Positions 56,512 through 64,000 of a stretch of DNA of 64,000 nucleotides are shown in pieces. The notes beneath the pieces are model-generated. The model was given only the letters and a program-made list of their open reading frames with translations. It searched no databases and had not been told where the DNA came from. The translations under genes and the position numbers were made by a program. Every line of letters starts with the position of its first letter. Position 1 is the stretch's first letter. Source of the DNA: Caballeronia arvi (GTDB taxonomy: Bacteria > Pseudomonadota > Gammaproteobacteria > Burkholderiales > Burkholderiaceae); assembly GCF_001544695.2 (NCBI RefSeq), contig NZ_FCOM02000039.1, positions 1 to 64,000 on the forward strand. Reading direction: 5' to 3'.

Positions 56512-59333
56512 GGCAGCGCTCCAAACGAAAGAGGCGCGGGGTCGAGGGTCAGGATCTCGTCGGTGTCCGCGGTGATCTGGAACGGCCGCCCGAACTGAAG
56601 CAGCGGCAGCCAGCCGATCGCCGCGCCAATGCGGCGAAGCTGCCGCACTTCGAGCGCGACCACGCCGGGGACCGGCTGTACCAGCGCATCGATCTCGTCG
56701 ATCGACACCGGCTGGCCGAAGCTTCGGTTCGCGAACGAATAGCGGCTGCGCAGCGCAGCTTGGACCGCGGCCTGCACGGCCGCCGGGTCGGCATCGGCGG
56801 CCATTTTCAGGGCGATTCGCAACGTGAAGGTGGCCGGCGTGTAGGAGCTCAGCGTGATCGGCACGAACGGATCGCCGTAGGTGCGCAGCGACTGGAGCAG
56901 ATGGATGTATGTATCGCTGTCCGGCGCGACCGTCGCGCCATCGACGCCGGCGATGGTGATGGCGATGCCCTTGCCCGGGCCGTTCGGCGTCCAGCTCGCG
57001 AGCGCCTTGGCGACACCAGCGAACGAGGCCGCGTAGTTCTGGTAGTCCAGCAGGGAGACCGCCCGGTCGAGCGTCAGCGCGGTGAGCGGCACGTTTTGTC
57101 GCGCATCGCCGATCGACTGCGGGTCCTGGCCGCCGCTCGCCGCCTCGGGATTGGTGACGCCGGTCACGCCGAGCGGGCGGTCGATCAGGTTCGTGATCGC
57201 GCCGGCGGCCACATTGCCCGCGACGCCCAGACCCACCCGGAACGACGCGCGCACGTTGTTCTGCCCGCTCGGCAGCCGCGCCCCTTCGACGCCGTCGCCG
57301 AACACCACCGTGGTCGAGCCGTCGTCGTTCACCGGCGCGCTGTAGGCGCGGTCGGTGGGCGCCGCGCCGTAGAGGCTCGCGACCGGCGTCCAGAGCAGGT
57401 CGTCGACCCGCACCTGCAAGGTCGAGACGGCGCCTGACGGCGTGTTCGCGCTGACGCAGGTCAGCGGCGAGGACGCCAGCGTGAAGCGCTGGTTGGGCGT
57501 GGCCGCCGAGCCCGAGCCGAGGATCGCGGTGGTCGAGGCGCCTTGCGTCGCCATCGCGACATTCGCATTGACCGTCACGGTGGCGCGGTCGTAGCAATAG
57601 TCCAGCTTCGCGGCCAGCGCGACCGTGGTCCGGTCCCGGTCGGTCGCGACCGCGGCGGCGCCCGCTGCGATCAGCGCGATTTCCTGCACGACCGGGTCCT
57701 TCTTGTCGGCGGCAACCAGTTCGAGCGCGCCTGAAGCAACGGAAGGCATGGACGTGCCGCCGTCGGTGAGCACGCCTTGCGTGCCGTCGCGGTCCTCGGC
57801 CTCGACGATGAGCGCAAGGCTCGCCGCGCCGGGCGCAAGCGCAGCGCCGAAGCTCGCGGGATCGAGCGCGGCCGGCGCGCCCGCGTCGAGGTAATCGACC
57901 GGCGCCGCGAGGGTCAGGACGTCGTAGGGCGCGAGCGTGCGGACCGCGCCCGTGTCCGTGACCAGCTGCACGCCGGTGACGCCTGCGCGGATGCGGATCT
58001 TCTGGCGCTGGCCCTGGATCGCCAGCGCCTGCCCCGGCGCGAGGCCGTCGACACGCGCCTGGAAGACGAGCGATGCCCCGTAGAGCGGATAGATGAGCGG
58101 CTGCGGCGCGAGCGCGAGCGATTCGCTCTGCGCGAGCACGAGCGTCGAGCGCAAGCCGAAACTGGAGAAGAACGCGGTGGTGTCGGGCGCAATCGAGGTG
58201 ATCTTGGCCGAGAGGCCGAAGTTGCTGCGCGCGATCGCCGCCACCGCCTGCGCGAAATACAGCATGACGCGGCCTTGCAGCGAACGGCTGGCGCTGAAGG
58301 TGTCGGCGTTGTCGAGCAGAACCCAGCTTCCTTGCGTGACCTTGGGATACGCGCTGTCGAGGTCGATGGTCGAGCCGAGACCGAAGCCCGCCCACGTCCA
58401 GACGGGAGGCGTCGATCCGTCCGAAACCAGTTGATGCGTGATGGGCGTGGCGTTCCCGGAAGCGTCCGTGGTCGCGAGCAGGTTGGGATCGACGGCGTTG
58501 TAGCCGAAAAGCGCCGCCCGCTGCCGGAACACGAAGCACCGGGGATCGCGCTGCGCCGGTCCGACCGATCCGCTCGGCGCGCCCAGTCCCTCGTTCCACG
58601 CGATGAAGGTGCGGGCGTTGGCGGGATCGGCCACGACCGTGGTGACGACGCGCGCGTCCCAGTTCTCGTTGTTCGGATTGCCGATCCGCTCGGCGCCCAC
58701 GATCAGGATCACGTCGCCGGGGTTGACCTGGGTCGAGGTGCCGGCGAGATAAAGGCTCGTGTCGCCGCGCGCGGGCTGCCAGCTCCGGCTCGTCTGCGCG
58801 GCGAGCGCCGACCACTCGGGGCGCGCCGCCAGGTCCGCGATGGTCTCGAAGGTCTGCGCCTTCTGCCCGGGCCCCGGCACGCTTTGCACCTGCGTGCCGG
58901 ACGGAATCACGATGGCCGCTGCCTGCGGCTTGAGCGAGAAGGCGAGCCGGGCCTGCGCCGCGACGCCGGGCTTGAGCCGATAGCCGACCAGCGCGCCAAG
59001 CTCCAGCATCGAGCGGCGCTGCTGCGCGGTGCGCAGATAGCTCTCGTTGGCGAGCCGCTCCTGATAGAACGTCAACACATCGAACATGACGGCGGCCGAG
59101 TCGAGCAGCGCCATGCTGAAGTCGTCTCTCTGCCGCGAGCTGAGCCGGGCGAGCGCCGGATAGTCCGAGCTCGACAGCCGCGCCTGCATGCTCGCGAGAA
59201 AGCGGCCATAGTCGCCGACGCGGTAGCCGATCTCCGACAGGCCCGCGCGATTGACGACCGGCCCGGGCGTCTCCTGCGCGATGCCCGCGCAGCAGCCGCA
59301 AGTGCATTGGGCGGTTCCCAGGCATCCCATCAT
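56508..59333 (-). CDS. Putative baseplate assembly protein (gpJ/Afp12-like)
   Basis: About 941 residues. The start at 59333 was chosen because it forms ATGA with the previous gene and has GGAGG upstream; a second ATG follows at once. Baseplate features are GLSEIGYRVGDYGRFLASMQ and DSAAVMFDVLTFYQERLANE near the N-terminus, and ILTLDPAPLSFGALP at the end. FGDGVEGARLPSGQNNVRAS is the conserved gpJ-like block. The first 15 residues have an unusual cysteine cluster (MMGCLGTAQCTCGCC). It should form the wedge of the baseplate with the other large J protein. Co-translated with neighbours on both sides. Confidence 0.88.
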   Translation of the reverse strand: MMGCLGTAQCTCGCCAGIAQETPGPVVNRAGLSEIGYRVGDYGRFLASMQARLSSSDYPALARLSSRQRDDFSMALLDSAAVMFDVLTFYQERLANESYLRTAQQRRSMLELGALVGYRLKPGVAAQARLAFSLKPQAAAIVIPSGTQVQSVPGPGQKAQTFETIADLAARPEWSALAAQTSRSWQPARGDTSLYLAGTSTQVNPGDVILIVGAERIGNPNNENWDARVVTTVVADPANARTFIAWNEGLGAPSGSVGPAQRDPRCFVFRQRAALFGYNAVDPNLLATTDASGNATPITHQLVSDGSTPPVWTWAGFGLGSTIDLDSAYPKVTQGSWVLLDNADTFSASRSLQGRVMLYFAQAVAAIARSNFGLSAKITSIAPDTTAFFSSFGLRSTLVLAQSESLALAPQPLIYPLYGASLVFQARVDGLAPGQALAIQGQRQKIRIRAGVTGVQLVTDTGAVRTLAPYDVLTLAAPVDYLDAGAPAALDPASFGAALAPGAASLALIVEAEDRDGTQGVLTDGGTSMPSVASGALELVAADKKDPVVQEIALIAAGAAAVATDRDRTTVALAAKLDYCYDRATVTVNANVAMATQGASTTAILGSGSAATPNQRFTLASSPLTCVSANTPSGAVSTLQVRVDDLLWTPVASLYGAAPTDRAYSAPVNDDGSTTVVFGDGVEGARLPSGQNNVRASFRVGLGVAGNVAAGAITNLIDRPLGVTGVTNPEAASGGQDPQSIGDARQNVPLTALTLDRAVSLLDYQNYAASFAGVAKALASWTPNGPGKGIAITIAGVDGATVAPDSDTYIHLLQSLRTYGDPFVPITLSSYTPATFTLRIALKMAADADPAAVQAAVQAALRSRYSFANRSFGQPVSIDEIDALVQPVPGVVALEVRQLRRIGAAIGWLPLLQFGRPFQITADTDEILTLDPAPLSFGALP

Positions 59334-61933
59334 TTGCCTCCGCACATTTCGAGCGTGAGAACGCCGTTCTCGGGGAAGTTCGGTTCGTTGTCGAGGCGCG
59401 CGATCTCGAGCCGGCCGAGTGTCATCTCGCCGCGCGCCAGATACTGGCCGTCGTCGATGCCCTGGCGCTGGAAGGTCGTGACCCGCACCGAGCCCACGCC
59501 GGGCACGCTGCGCGCCGCCGCGTAGATCGGGCTCAGATAGACCGTTTGTCCGAAGCTGAAGTTGTCGGGGTCGAAAAGGCCGCGGCGGCCGTCGGGCAAC
59601 TGCCGCGCGCCGAGCGCATCGATGAGCGCCGCCTCGACGTCACTGCGGAAATAATCGGGATCGACGCAGACGAGGAGACCGAGTTCGAGCGAGACATAGA
59701 CCGGCGCCTGGAGCTGCAGGTCGTAGCCCGCCATGCGGTAGGACTCCAGATACGCGGCGAGTCCGGACAAGAGCGACGGCGACGGCGCCCCGCCGCCGAC
59801 CGGATCGACCGTGATGAACACCGTGTACCAGGAGCCGGTCCAGCGGAACGTCGCGGCGGCGCGCTGCACGCCCGGATACATGCCCGCGCGCGCCTCGTAG
59901 TCGGCGGCCGTCACGCAGCGCTCCTGCGTGCGGTATGCCTCGGGGGCGCGGCGCCTGATCTGGTCCGCGCTTTCCGGGTCCTCTCCTCCGCTCGCGGGCA
60001 GCGGATTGACGACGCAGGTGATCCGCGCATCGGCCGCGAGCACATGGAACAGCGACGCTGCGCCCACGTTGCCCACGCTGCCGTTGCCGACCCGGTAGCC
60101 GGCGGTGAACCAGGAGCCCGATGACGGGCGGCGGCCGTTGGTGTCGTCGCCGAAGCGCAGGGTCGCGCTGCCGTCGTACTCGATCTCGACGACGAAGTCG
60201 GTGGCCTGCGAGCTGCTTTCCAGCAGGTCGGGCTCGGGGTTCCATGCAACGTGCTCGGCGCCGAGCGACTCGTCCAGCGCGATCGCGGGGCGCGCGTCGT
60301 GCGCGCTCCAGGTCATCGCCGCGCTGGCCGGCAGCCCGGCCTGGAGCCGCCAGACTTTCGTGACGGGATCGACATCGACTGCGAGCGGCGCGGCCTGGGT
60401 GAGCGGCGCATTCGCGAGCGCGGGCGAGTAGCGCGGCGGCAGCATCGCCGGCGTCACGGGCGTGCAGCGGTCGCTTCCGGCTTGCGCAAGAACGAGTGTG
60501 GGCTCCGGCACGATCCCGAGGTCCTCGCCTTCGATGCTGCGGCCATGATCGGCCAGCACGATGTTGCCGAGCGCGATGCTGACGTTGGCGAGCGGCGCCG
60601 CCCCGTGCGCGGCATCAGTCACCGACGACAGGCAAATTGGAAACGGCAGCGCATCCTCCGCCTGCCACCGTATTTCGGTAATCTGATTGAGGCTGCCGTC
60701 GCCGCTGGGCAGCGGATCGACGAGCGGATTGCCGCTGCCGTCGGCCGCGCTCACCGCTGTGAGGCGCACGGCGCACCGATGGCCGGGGTCCGCGTCGGCG
60801 GGCTCGCCCGTGTCCGGGCCCAGCACTTCCTGAAACACCAGCACGTCGCCCGCCTGCAGATCCGGCAGATGCCCGGCGAGCGTCGCCGACATTGTGCCGG
60901 CAGGCAGGCAGCAGCGCGCGTCGCTCCAGCAGTAGAAACCGATTGCGTTGTGGGCCGTGTAGAGCGTCGCGTCGGTCATCGGCTCGAATACCTGCGCGCC
61001 GCTCTCGTCGGCGAGTTGCAGTTCGTGCGAGCCCGCCGTGAGCACGGGCGGCAGGCCGGGCACGCGCGTGTAGAAGCGCGTACCGGTGCGCGCGAGCGGC
61101 ACGGCGTCGCCGTTGACCCGCACCTGCACCCAGGCGCGCGCGTTGCAGCCGTCGCTGACGCGGTAATCGACGAGCACGGCATGGCGGCGCAGCGATACGC
61201 GCTTTCGCGCGGTATCGAGATAGGCCTCGGTGGCGATCGCGTCCTGCTCGTAGCTCAGGTAATCGCCGACATAGGCGAGCAGCTCGGCGAGCGTGATGCC
61301 GGCGTCGGCTGCGTTGGTCGCCATCCACTGGGGCGAAAGCTGCGCGATCCGGTCGAGAATCAGCGTGCGAAAGCTCGGATAGTCCTTGACGAGGTAGCTG
61401 ATCTGTGGCGACGTTTCAACCGGCGGCGGACAGACGACGCTTGGCTGGCAGTCGAAAGGCGACGCGCATTCGACCTTGAAGCTGAAATCGACCGTGCAGA
61501 GCCGCGGATCGAAACCGGCGGGCGGCGCATTATTGCCGCCTTGCACCGAACCGACCAGCGTGAGCGTGTAGAGCGAGTGGTCGCCGTTGCTGCCGGTGCG
61601 CACGAGCAGGATGCGCGCCGCGTCCGGCAGACCGGTGAAGTAGCTGCGCTCCGGGTCCACCACGCTTGCCGGCGGATTGCTCGCCGGCGCGACCCAGCTC
61701 ACGGGAATATCGCGGATGCGCGCGCCGCCGGTTATCTGGATGTTGTCGCGCGTGAGCGCGGGCGCGTTCAGCAGCAGGTGAACGAGCAGCGTCTTTTGCG
61801 GCGGGCTGCCCGCGGGCGCGTCGTGATCGAGCACCTCCAGATAGTCGATGCCGTTGATCGGCGGCGCACCGCCCTTCTCGTTGAAGGCGGCGACGAGATC
61901 GCGCCGCAGCGTGTCGCAGCAGTGGTAGCTCAT
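59330..61933 (-). CDS. Putative baseplate assembly protein (gpJ/Afp11-like)
   Basis: An 867-residue protein beginning MSYHCCDTLRRDLVAAFNEK. The gpJ-like parts are SYLVKDYPSFRTLILDRIAQ, ITLAELLAYVGDYLSYEQDA, RFGDDTNGRRPSSGSWFTAG, and the C-terminal AARSVPGVGSVRVTTFQRQG. The paired arrangement of two large J-like proteins is normal in eCIS (Afp11/Afp12). Its ATG overlaps the gp25 stop (ATGA). It forms the baseplate wedge that triggers sheath contraction. Confidence 0.9.
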   Translation of the reverse strand: MSYHCCDTLRRDLVAAFNEKGGAPPINGIDYLEVLDHDAPAGSPPQKTLLVHLLLNAPALTRDNIQITGGARIRDIPVSWVAPASNPPASVVDPERSYFTGLPDAARILLVRTGSNGDHSLYTLTLVGSVQGGNNAPPAGFDPRLCTVDFSFKVECASPFDCQPSVVCPPPVETSPQISYLVKDYPSFRTLILDRIAQLSPQWMATNAADAGITLAELLAYVGDYLSYEQDAIATEAYLDTARKRVSLRRHAVLVDYRVSDGCNARAWVQVRVNGDAVPLARTGTRFYTRVPGLPPVLTAGSHELQLADESGAQVFEPMTDATLYTAHNAIGFYCWSDARCCLPAGTMSATLAGHLPDLQAGDVLVFQEVLGPDTGEPADADPGHRCAVRLTAVSAADGSGNPLVDPLPSGDGSLNQITEIRWQAEDALPFPICLSSVTDAAHGAAPLANVSIALGNIVLADHGRSIEGEDLGIVPEPTLVLAQAGSDRCTPVTPAMLPPRYSPALANAPLTQAAPLAVDVDPVTKVWRLQAGLPASAAMTWSAHDARPAIALDESLGAEHVAWNPEPDLLESSSQATDFVVEIEYDGSATLRFGDDTNGRRPSSGSWFTAGYRVGNGSVGNVGAASLFHVLAADARITCVVNPLPASGGEDPESADQIRRRAPEAYRTQERCVTAADYEARAGMYPGVQRAAATFRWTGSWYTVFITVDPVGGGAPSPSLLSGLAAYLESYRMAGYDLQLQAPVYVSLELGLLVCVDPDYFRSDVEAALIDALGARQLPDGRRGLFDPDNFSFGQTVYLSPIYAAARSVPGVGSVRVTTFQRQGIDDGQYLARGEMTLGRLEIARLDNEPNFPENGVLTLEMCGGK

Positions 61934-62292
61934 GGCGACCCTCCGGTGGTGAAGGTCTGGACTTCGCGCGCCTGCGTGTCACGCACGACGTACTGCACGC
62001 TCACCGCGAGCGTCGCGTCGACCGCGTTGACGGCGACACCTTCGACCACGATCAGGTCGCCGAGCCACTTCTGCAGCGCGCCCTGCACGAGGAATTGCAG
62101 CGCGGCCGCCGCCGAGTCGCTGTTCGGCGCGAAGACCTGCTGCAAGAGCCCGCAGCCGAAATCCGGACGGTTGACGCGCTCGCCCGGCGAGGTGAACAGC
62201 ACGAGCTCGATCAGCTCCCTGATGTAGTCGGCGTCGCCCGCCTGCGCGGTCCGGCCGCAGCCGTCGAACTGGTAGGGGAATCCGAGGTTCAT
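61930..62292 (-). CDS. GPW/gp25-family baseplate wedge protein
   Basis: A 120-residue protein, normal length for the gp25 family. It has MNLGFPYQFDGCGRTAQAGD at the start and the family core ELVLFTSPGERVNRPDFGCG, including the highly conserved GER.NRPDFG. A strong ribosome site (GAGGAAGGAA) precedes it. In contractile tails gp25 connects baseplate wedge and sheath start. It is followed without a gap by the first J-like gene. Confidence 0.92.
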   Translation of the reverse strand: MNLGFPYQFDGCGRTAQAGDADYIRELIELVLFTSPGERVNRPDFGCGLLQQVFAPNSDSAAAALQFLVQGALQKWLGDLIVVEGVAVNAVDATLAVSVQYVVRDTQAREVQTFTTGGSP

Positions 62293-62325
62293 GGCGTTCC
62301 TTCCTCAGGTCGGCTCAGGTGGCGC

Positions 62326-62646
62326 TCAGGTGGCGATCGCACGCGTCTGCGCGGAAACCGGCATGAGCGGCGTCCCGGTGGGCACGCACACCGATACGCC
62401 GGACAGGATCGCGAGGGGTTGCCCGAGCGACGTGACCCGCACCGCGCCCACGAGCCACTGGGCGGTCACGCACGGGCCGTTGCCCGCGGGCGGCGCGAAG
62501 GCGCAGCCGGCGACGGAGTAAGGCGCCGCGATGGTGGCCACCGGCATGCCGCTCGCCGTGACGCGCGGGCTCGGCGCGGTGGGCATCGCCTGTCCGCCAT
62601 GCGCGCACAGCACGACGGCGCCGGAGTGGAGGATGGGCCCGGGCAT
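62326..62646 (-). CDS. PAAR-like spike-tip protein
   Basis: A 106-residue protein with the PAAR-like pattern of eCIS: MPGPILHSGAVVLCAHGGQA, then SGMPVATIAAPYSVAGCAFA, and QPLAILSGVSVCVPTGTPLM. The Cys/His set at the beginning and end suits metal binding at the tip, as in PAAR proteins. It caps the gpV spike and sharpens it for membrane piercing; cargo can attach here. Two bases separate it from the gpV gene, 33 bp from the gp25 gene. Confidence 0.85.
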   Translation of the reverse strand: MPGPILHSGAVVLCAHGGQAMPTAPSPRVTASGMPVATIAAPYSVAGCAFAPPAGNGPCVTAQWLVGAVRVTSLGQPLAILSGVSVCVPTGTPLMPVSAQTRAIAT

Positions 62647-62648
62647 GG

Positions 62649-63218
62649 CTACACCACCGTCAGGGCGCCGAGGTTGATATCGACGGTGGGCCCGATGAGC
62701 GAGATCGAGGCACCCTGCCCGTTCTGGATGTAGATGCCGGTCTCGTTGATTACCAGCATCGCGCCCGACAGCGTCTTCAGGATGATCCCGCCGGTGGCCG
62801 GCGTCGGCGCCGAATCCGAGAGGATCAGCGTGTTCTGGCCGGTCGTCTGCATGACGATGTTCTGGCCGGGCGGAATCGGCGGCGGCGCGACGGCGAGCGG
62901 CGGCACGTCGGCGACGAGTCCCCAGAAGCCGCCGGTCCAGATCGGGTAATCCGGATTGCCCTGCTCGAACTCCATCCAGATCGAGGAGCCGATCGGCGGC
63001 ACGATGAACACGCCCGACTGGATGCCGGCCGCCGGCACGCAGGGCATCGCCCAGCTCGACGGCAGCTCGCCCAGCACGTCGGGCACCTGCGCCATCAGCC
63101 GTCCGCGCTGCTCGGGGTCGATGTTCTGGAGCACCGTCGCGCGGTACTTGCCGTAGTAGCGGTTCGGCGCGGCGGGTCCGGTGCCCGGGCCCTGCACGGC
63201 GGTTTCGGGAGCATTCAT
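62649..63218 (-). CDS. Baseplate assembly protein V (spike)
   Basis: A 189-residue gpV/VgrG-like spike protein from MNAPETAVQGPGTG. The start makes ATGA with the preceding gene. The OB-fold region is YYGKYRATVLQNIDPEQRGR and LGELPSSWAMPCVPAAG, with family block IPPIGSSIWMEFEQGNPDYP. The C-terminus has beta-prism-like repeats (GGIILKTLSGAMLVINETGI, GASISLIGPTVDINLG). It forms the central spike on which the PAAR tip sits. Confidence 0.92.
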   Translation of the reverse strand: MNAPETAVQGPGTGPAAPNRYYGKYRATVLQNIDPEQRGRLMAQVPDVLGELPSSWAMPCVPAAGIQSGVFIVPPIGSSIWMEFEQGNPDYPIWTGGFWGLVADVPPLAVAPPPIPPGQNIVMQTTGQNTLILSDSAPTPATGGIILKTLSGAMLVINETGIYIQNGQGASISLIGPTVDINLGALTVV

Positions 63219-64000
63219 GGCAACACCCTCGGGACGGTCGAGACCAGGCCGTTCCTGGTCAGGGAGAAGCTCTGCTTGTATTCGCCGGGCTTGATCTTGT
63301 GCGTGACGCTCTTCACGTAGTGCAGCCCGTCGAAGGCCATGCCCGCGCCGCGCACGCCGACCAGCCCGCGCGGGCTCAGGATGTGGCCGTAGCGCGTCAC
63401 GTCGAGGGTGCCCTCGCCGGTCACCGCGTCGGCCCACCGCGCGGCCTTGGCGAGGCCGATCATGATGGCCTCGGGGACCGGGCGCTTGGAGAGATCGTCG
63501 GACACGGGCTGCAGGTCGGTGAGGCTCGCCGGGATCGGCGGGATGGCGCCGAGCGGCGGATTGAGCGGCGTGATCGGCGGAATCGGGATCGGGATCGTGA
63601 CGCCGGTCTCTTCGCTGTAGATAAAGACCGTCGGTATCCGGCACTTCTGGCTGTCGAAGTTAAAGCTCAGCGACTCGACGTTCGAGGCCGCGTCCATGTC
63701 CATGTTCAGCGACGGCTGCGGCACGCCCGCCTTGATGAGCGGCCCCCAGTAGGCGACGCTCGCGCCCGGCACCGGCCCCGGGTTCAGGTAGAACACATAG
63801 CCGACCTGATCGGCGAGCGCCTGGATGTAGCTGAGATCGGTGCCCTGCTGCGCGGCGATCGCCTCGGTCGGCAGGACTTCGCTGATCATGATGCTCGGAA
63901 TGATGAGCGGCACGATGCCGAGGAACGACCACTTCGCGAGCAGCAACGCCACGCGCCCTTCAGCGGGCGTGGCCGGAAACGGAAAGCCGCTGAAGTTGAT
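63215..64000 (-). CDS. Phage late control D-like hub protein, 5' end outside the window
   Basis: At least 261 residues; the frame stays open to the right edge, where it reads INFSGFPFPATPAEGRVALL, so the true start lies beyond. Family-like features are GTDLSYIQALADQVGYVFYL, QGTDLSY-type substrate of gpD, and DGLHYVKSVTHKIKPGEYKQ followed by SFSLTRNGLVST near the C-terminus. gpD proteins form the baseplate hub together with the spike protein. The gene is coupled by ATGA to gpV. More eCIS genes (sheath, tube, ATPase) should lie to the right. Confidence 0.88.
   Translation of the reverse strand: MNFSGFPFPATPAEGRVALLLAKWSFLGIVPLIIPSIMISEVLPTEAIAAQQGTDLSYIQALADQVGYVFYLNPGPVPGASVAYWGPLIKAGVPQPSLNMDMDAASNVESLSFNFDSQKCRIPTVFIYSEETGVTIPIPIPPITPLNPPLGAIPPIPASLTDLQPVSDDLSKRPVPEAIMIGLAKAARWADAVTGEGTLDVTRYGHILSPRGLVGVRGAGMAFDGLHYVKSVTHKIKPGEYKQSFSLTRNGLVSTVPRVLP

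Noticed and set aside
56550..59325. Minus-strand frame running through the J gene and into the tail-I gene as one 1674-residue protein
   Set aside because: Only its C-terminal part is the true tail-I protein (from 56511). The upstream part is out of frame with the real J-like protein, which ends in an ATGA overlap.
57777..59525. Long plus-strand open frame opposite the baseplate genes
   Set aside because: Arg-rich antisense artefact; the minus-strand J-like protein is well supported.
1..64000. CRISPR arrays, rRNA or tRNA genes
   Set aside because: No regularly spaced repeats and no recognisable rRNA or tRNA cloverleaf were found on reading the window.
44796..64000. Type VI secretion system
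   Set aside because: PAAR, gp25 and gpV-like proteins occur in both, but DUF4157, DUF6519 and twin large J-like proteins are eCIS features, and no Tss membrane-complex gene is present.

Overview
The window looks like chromosome or large-replicon sequence from a high-GC member of the Burkholderiaceae, most like Caballeronia or Paraburkholderia. Supporting signs are an OmpC-type porin whose mature chain opens QSSVTLYG, two AraC regulators with long ligand domains, BKACE/acetoacetate catabolism, a PHA/ETF lipid cluster, and codon use rich in G+C at third positions. The genus is inferred from protein style, not from a marker gene. No rRNA, tRNA or CRISPR array was seen.

Layout. 0.2-2.3 kb: hybrid histidine kinase. 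3.2-7.4 kb: GH63-GH13 carbohydrase pair, directly abutted by a 3'-truncated IS1182-type transposase (7.4-8.5 kb). 8.6-11 kb: eroded ground with a frameshifted DUF1488 gene, a lone receiver protein and a 100-bp SDR stub. 11-21 kb, minus strand: a lipid/PHA cluster of thiolase, ETF-ubiquinone oxidoreductase, acyl-CoA dehydrogenase, AraC, PHA synthase, MaoC/PhaJ hydratase, EtfA and EtfB. Four of these carry frameshifts, and the ETF-QO has also lost an internal block of about 77 codons with one iron-sulfur ligand. 21.3-32.8 kb: a divergent AraC regulator and an intact catabolic operon (BKACE, MFS transporter, acetoacetate-CoA ligase, quinone reductase, TauD/TfdA dioxygenase, acyl-CoA ligase, Rieske ferredoxin), followed by porin and BON protein. 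Two 17-bp direct repeats 21 bp apart lie between regulator and operon. 33.8-36.5 kb: DUF5996 protein, small membrane protein, DoxX and WrbA. 37.2-40.4 kb: LysR remnant, intact LysR, divergent SDR without the usual YxxxK, and a frameshifted Old Yellow Enzyme. 40.4-44.7 kb: sparse region with a coupled small-gene pair, a perfect 12-bp hairpin, an AT-rich orphan gene and a broken talarate/galactarate-type dehydratase.

44.8-64 kb, minus strand: the baseplate and effector end of an extracellular contractile injection system (eCIS). Reading from the right edge: hub/gpD (cut by the window), gpV spike, PAAR-like tip, gp25 wedge, two large baseplate-J proteins, a tail-I/beta-helix protein, a DUF6519 beta-helix protein with a malectin-like insert, a 1630-residue DUF4157 protein ending in a candidate PD-(D/E)XK nuclease, and a translationally coupled 311-residue unknown protein that may be its immunity partner. 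The toxin/immunity pair is the strongest candidate for something undescribed.

The many single-base lesions sit beside true deletions and gene stubs. Genome erosion is therefore likely, but homopolymer sequencing errors cannot be excluded for individual frameshifts.
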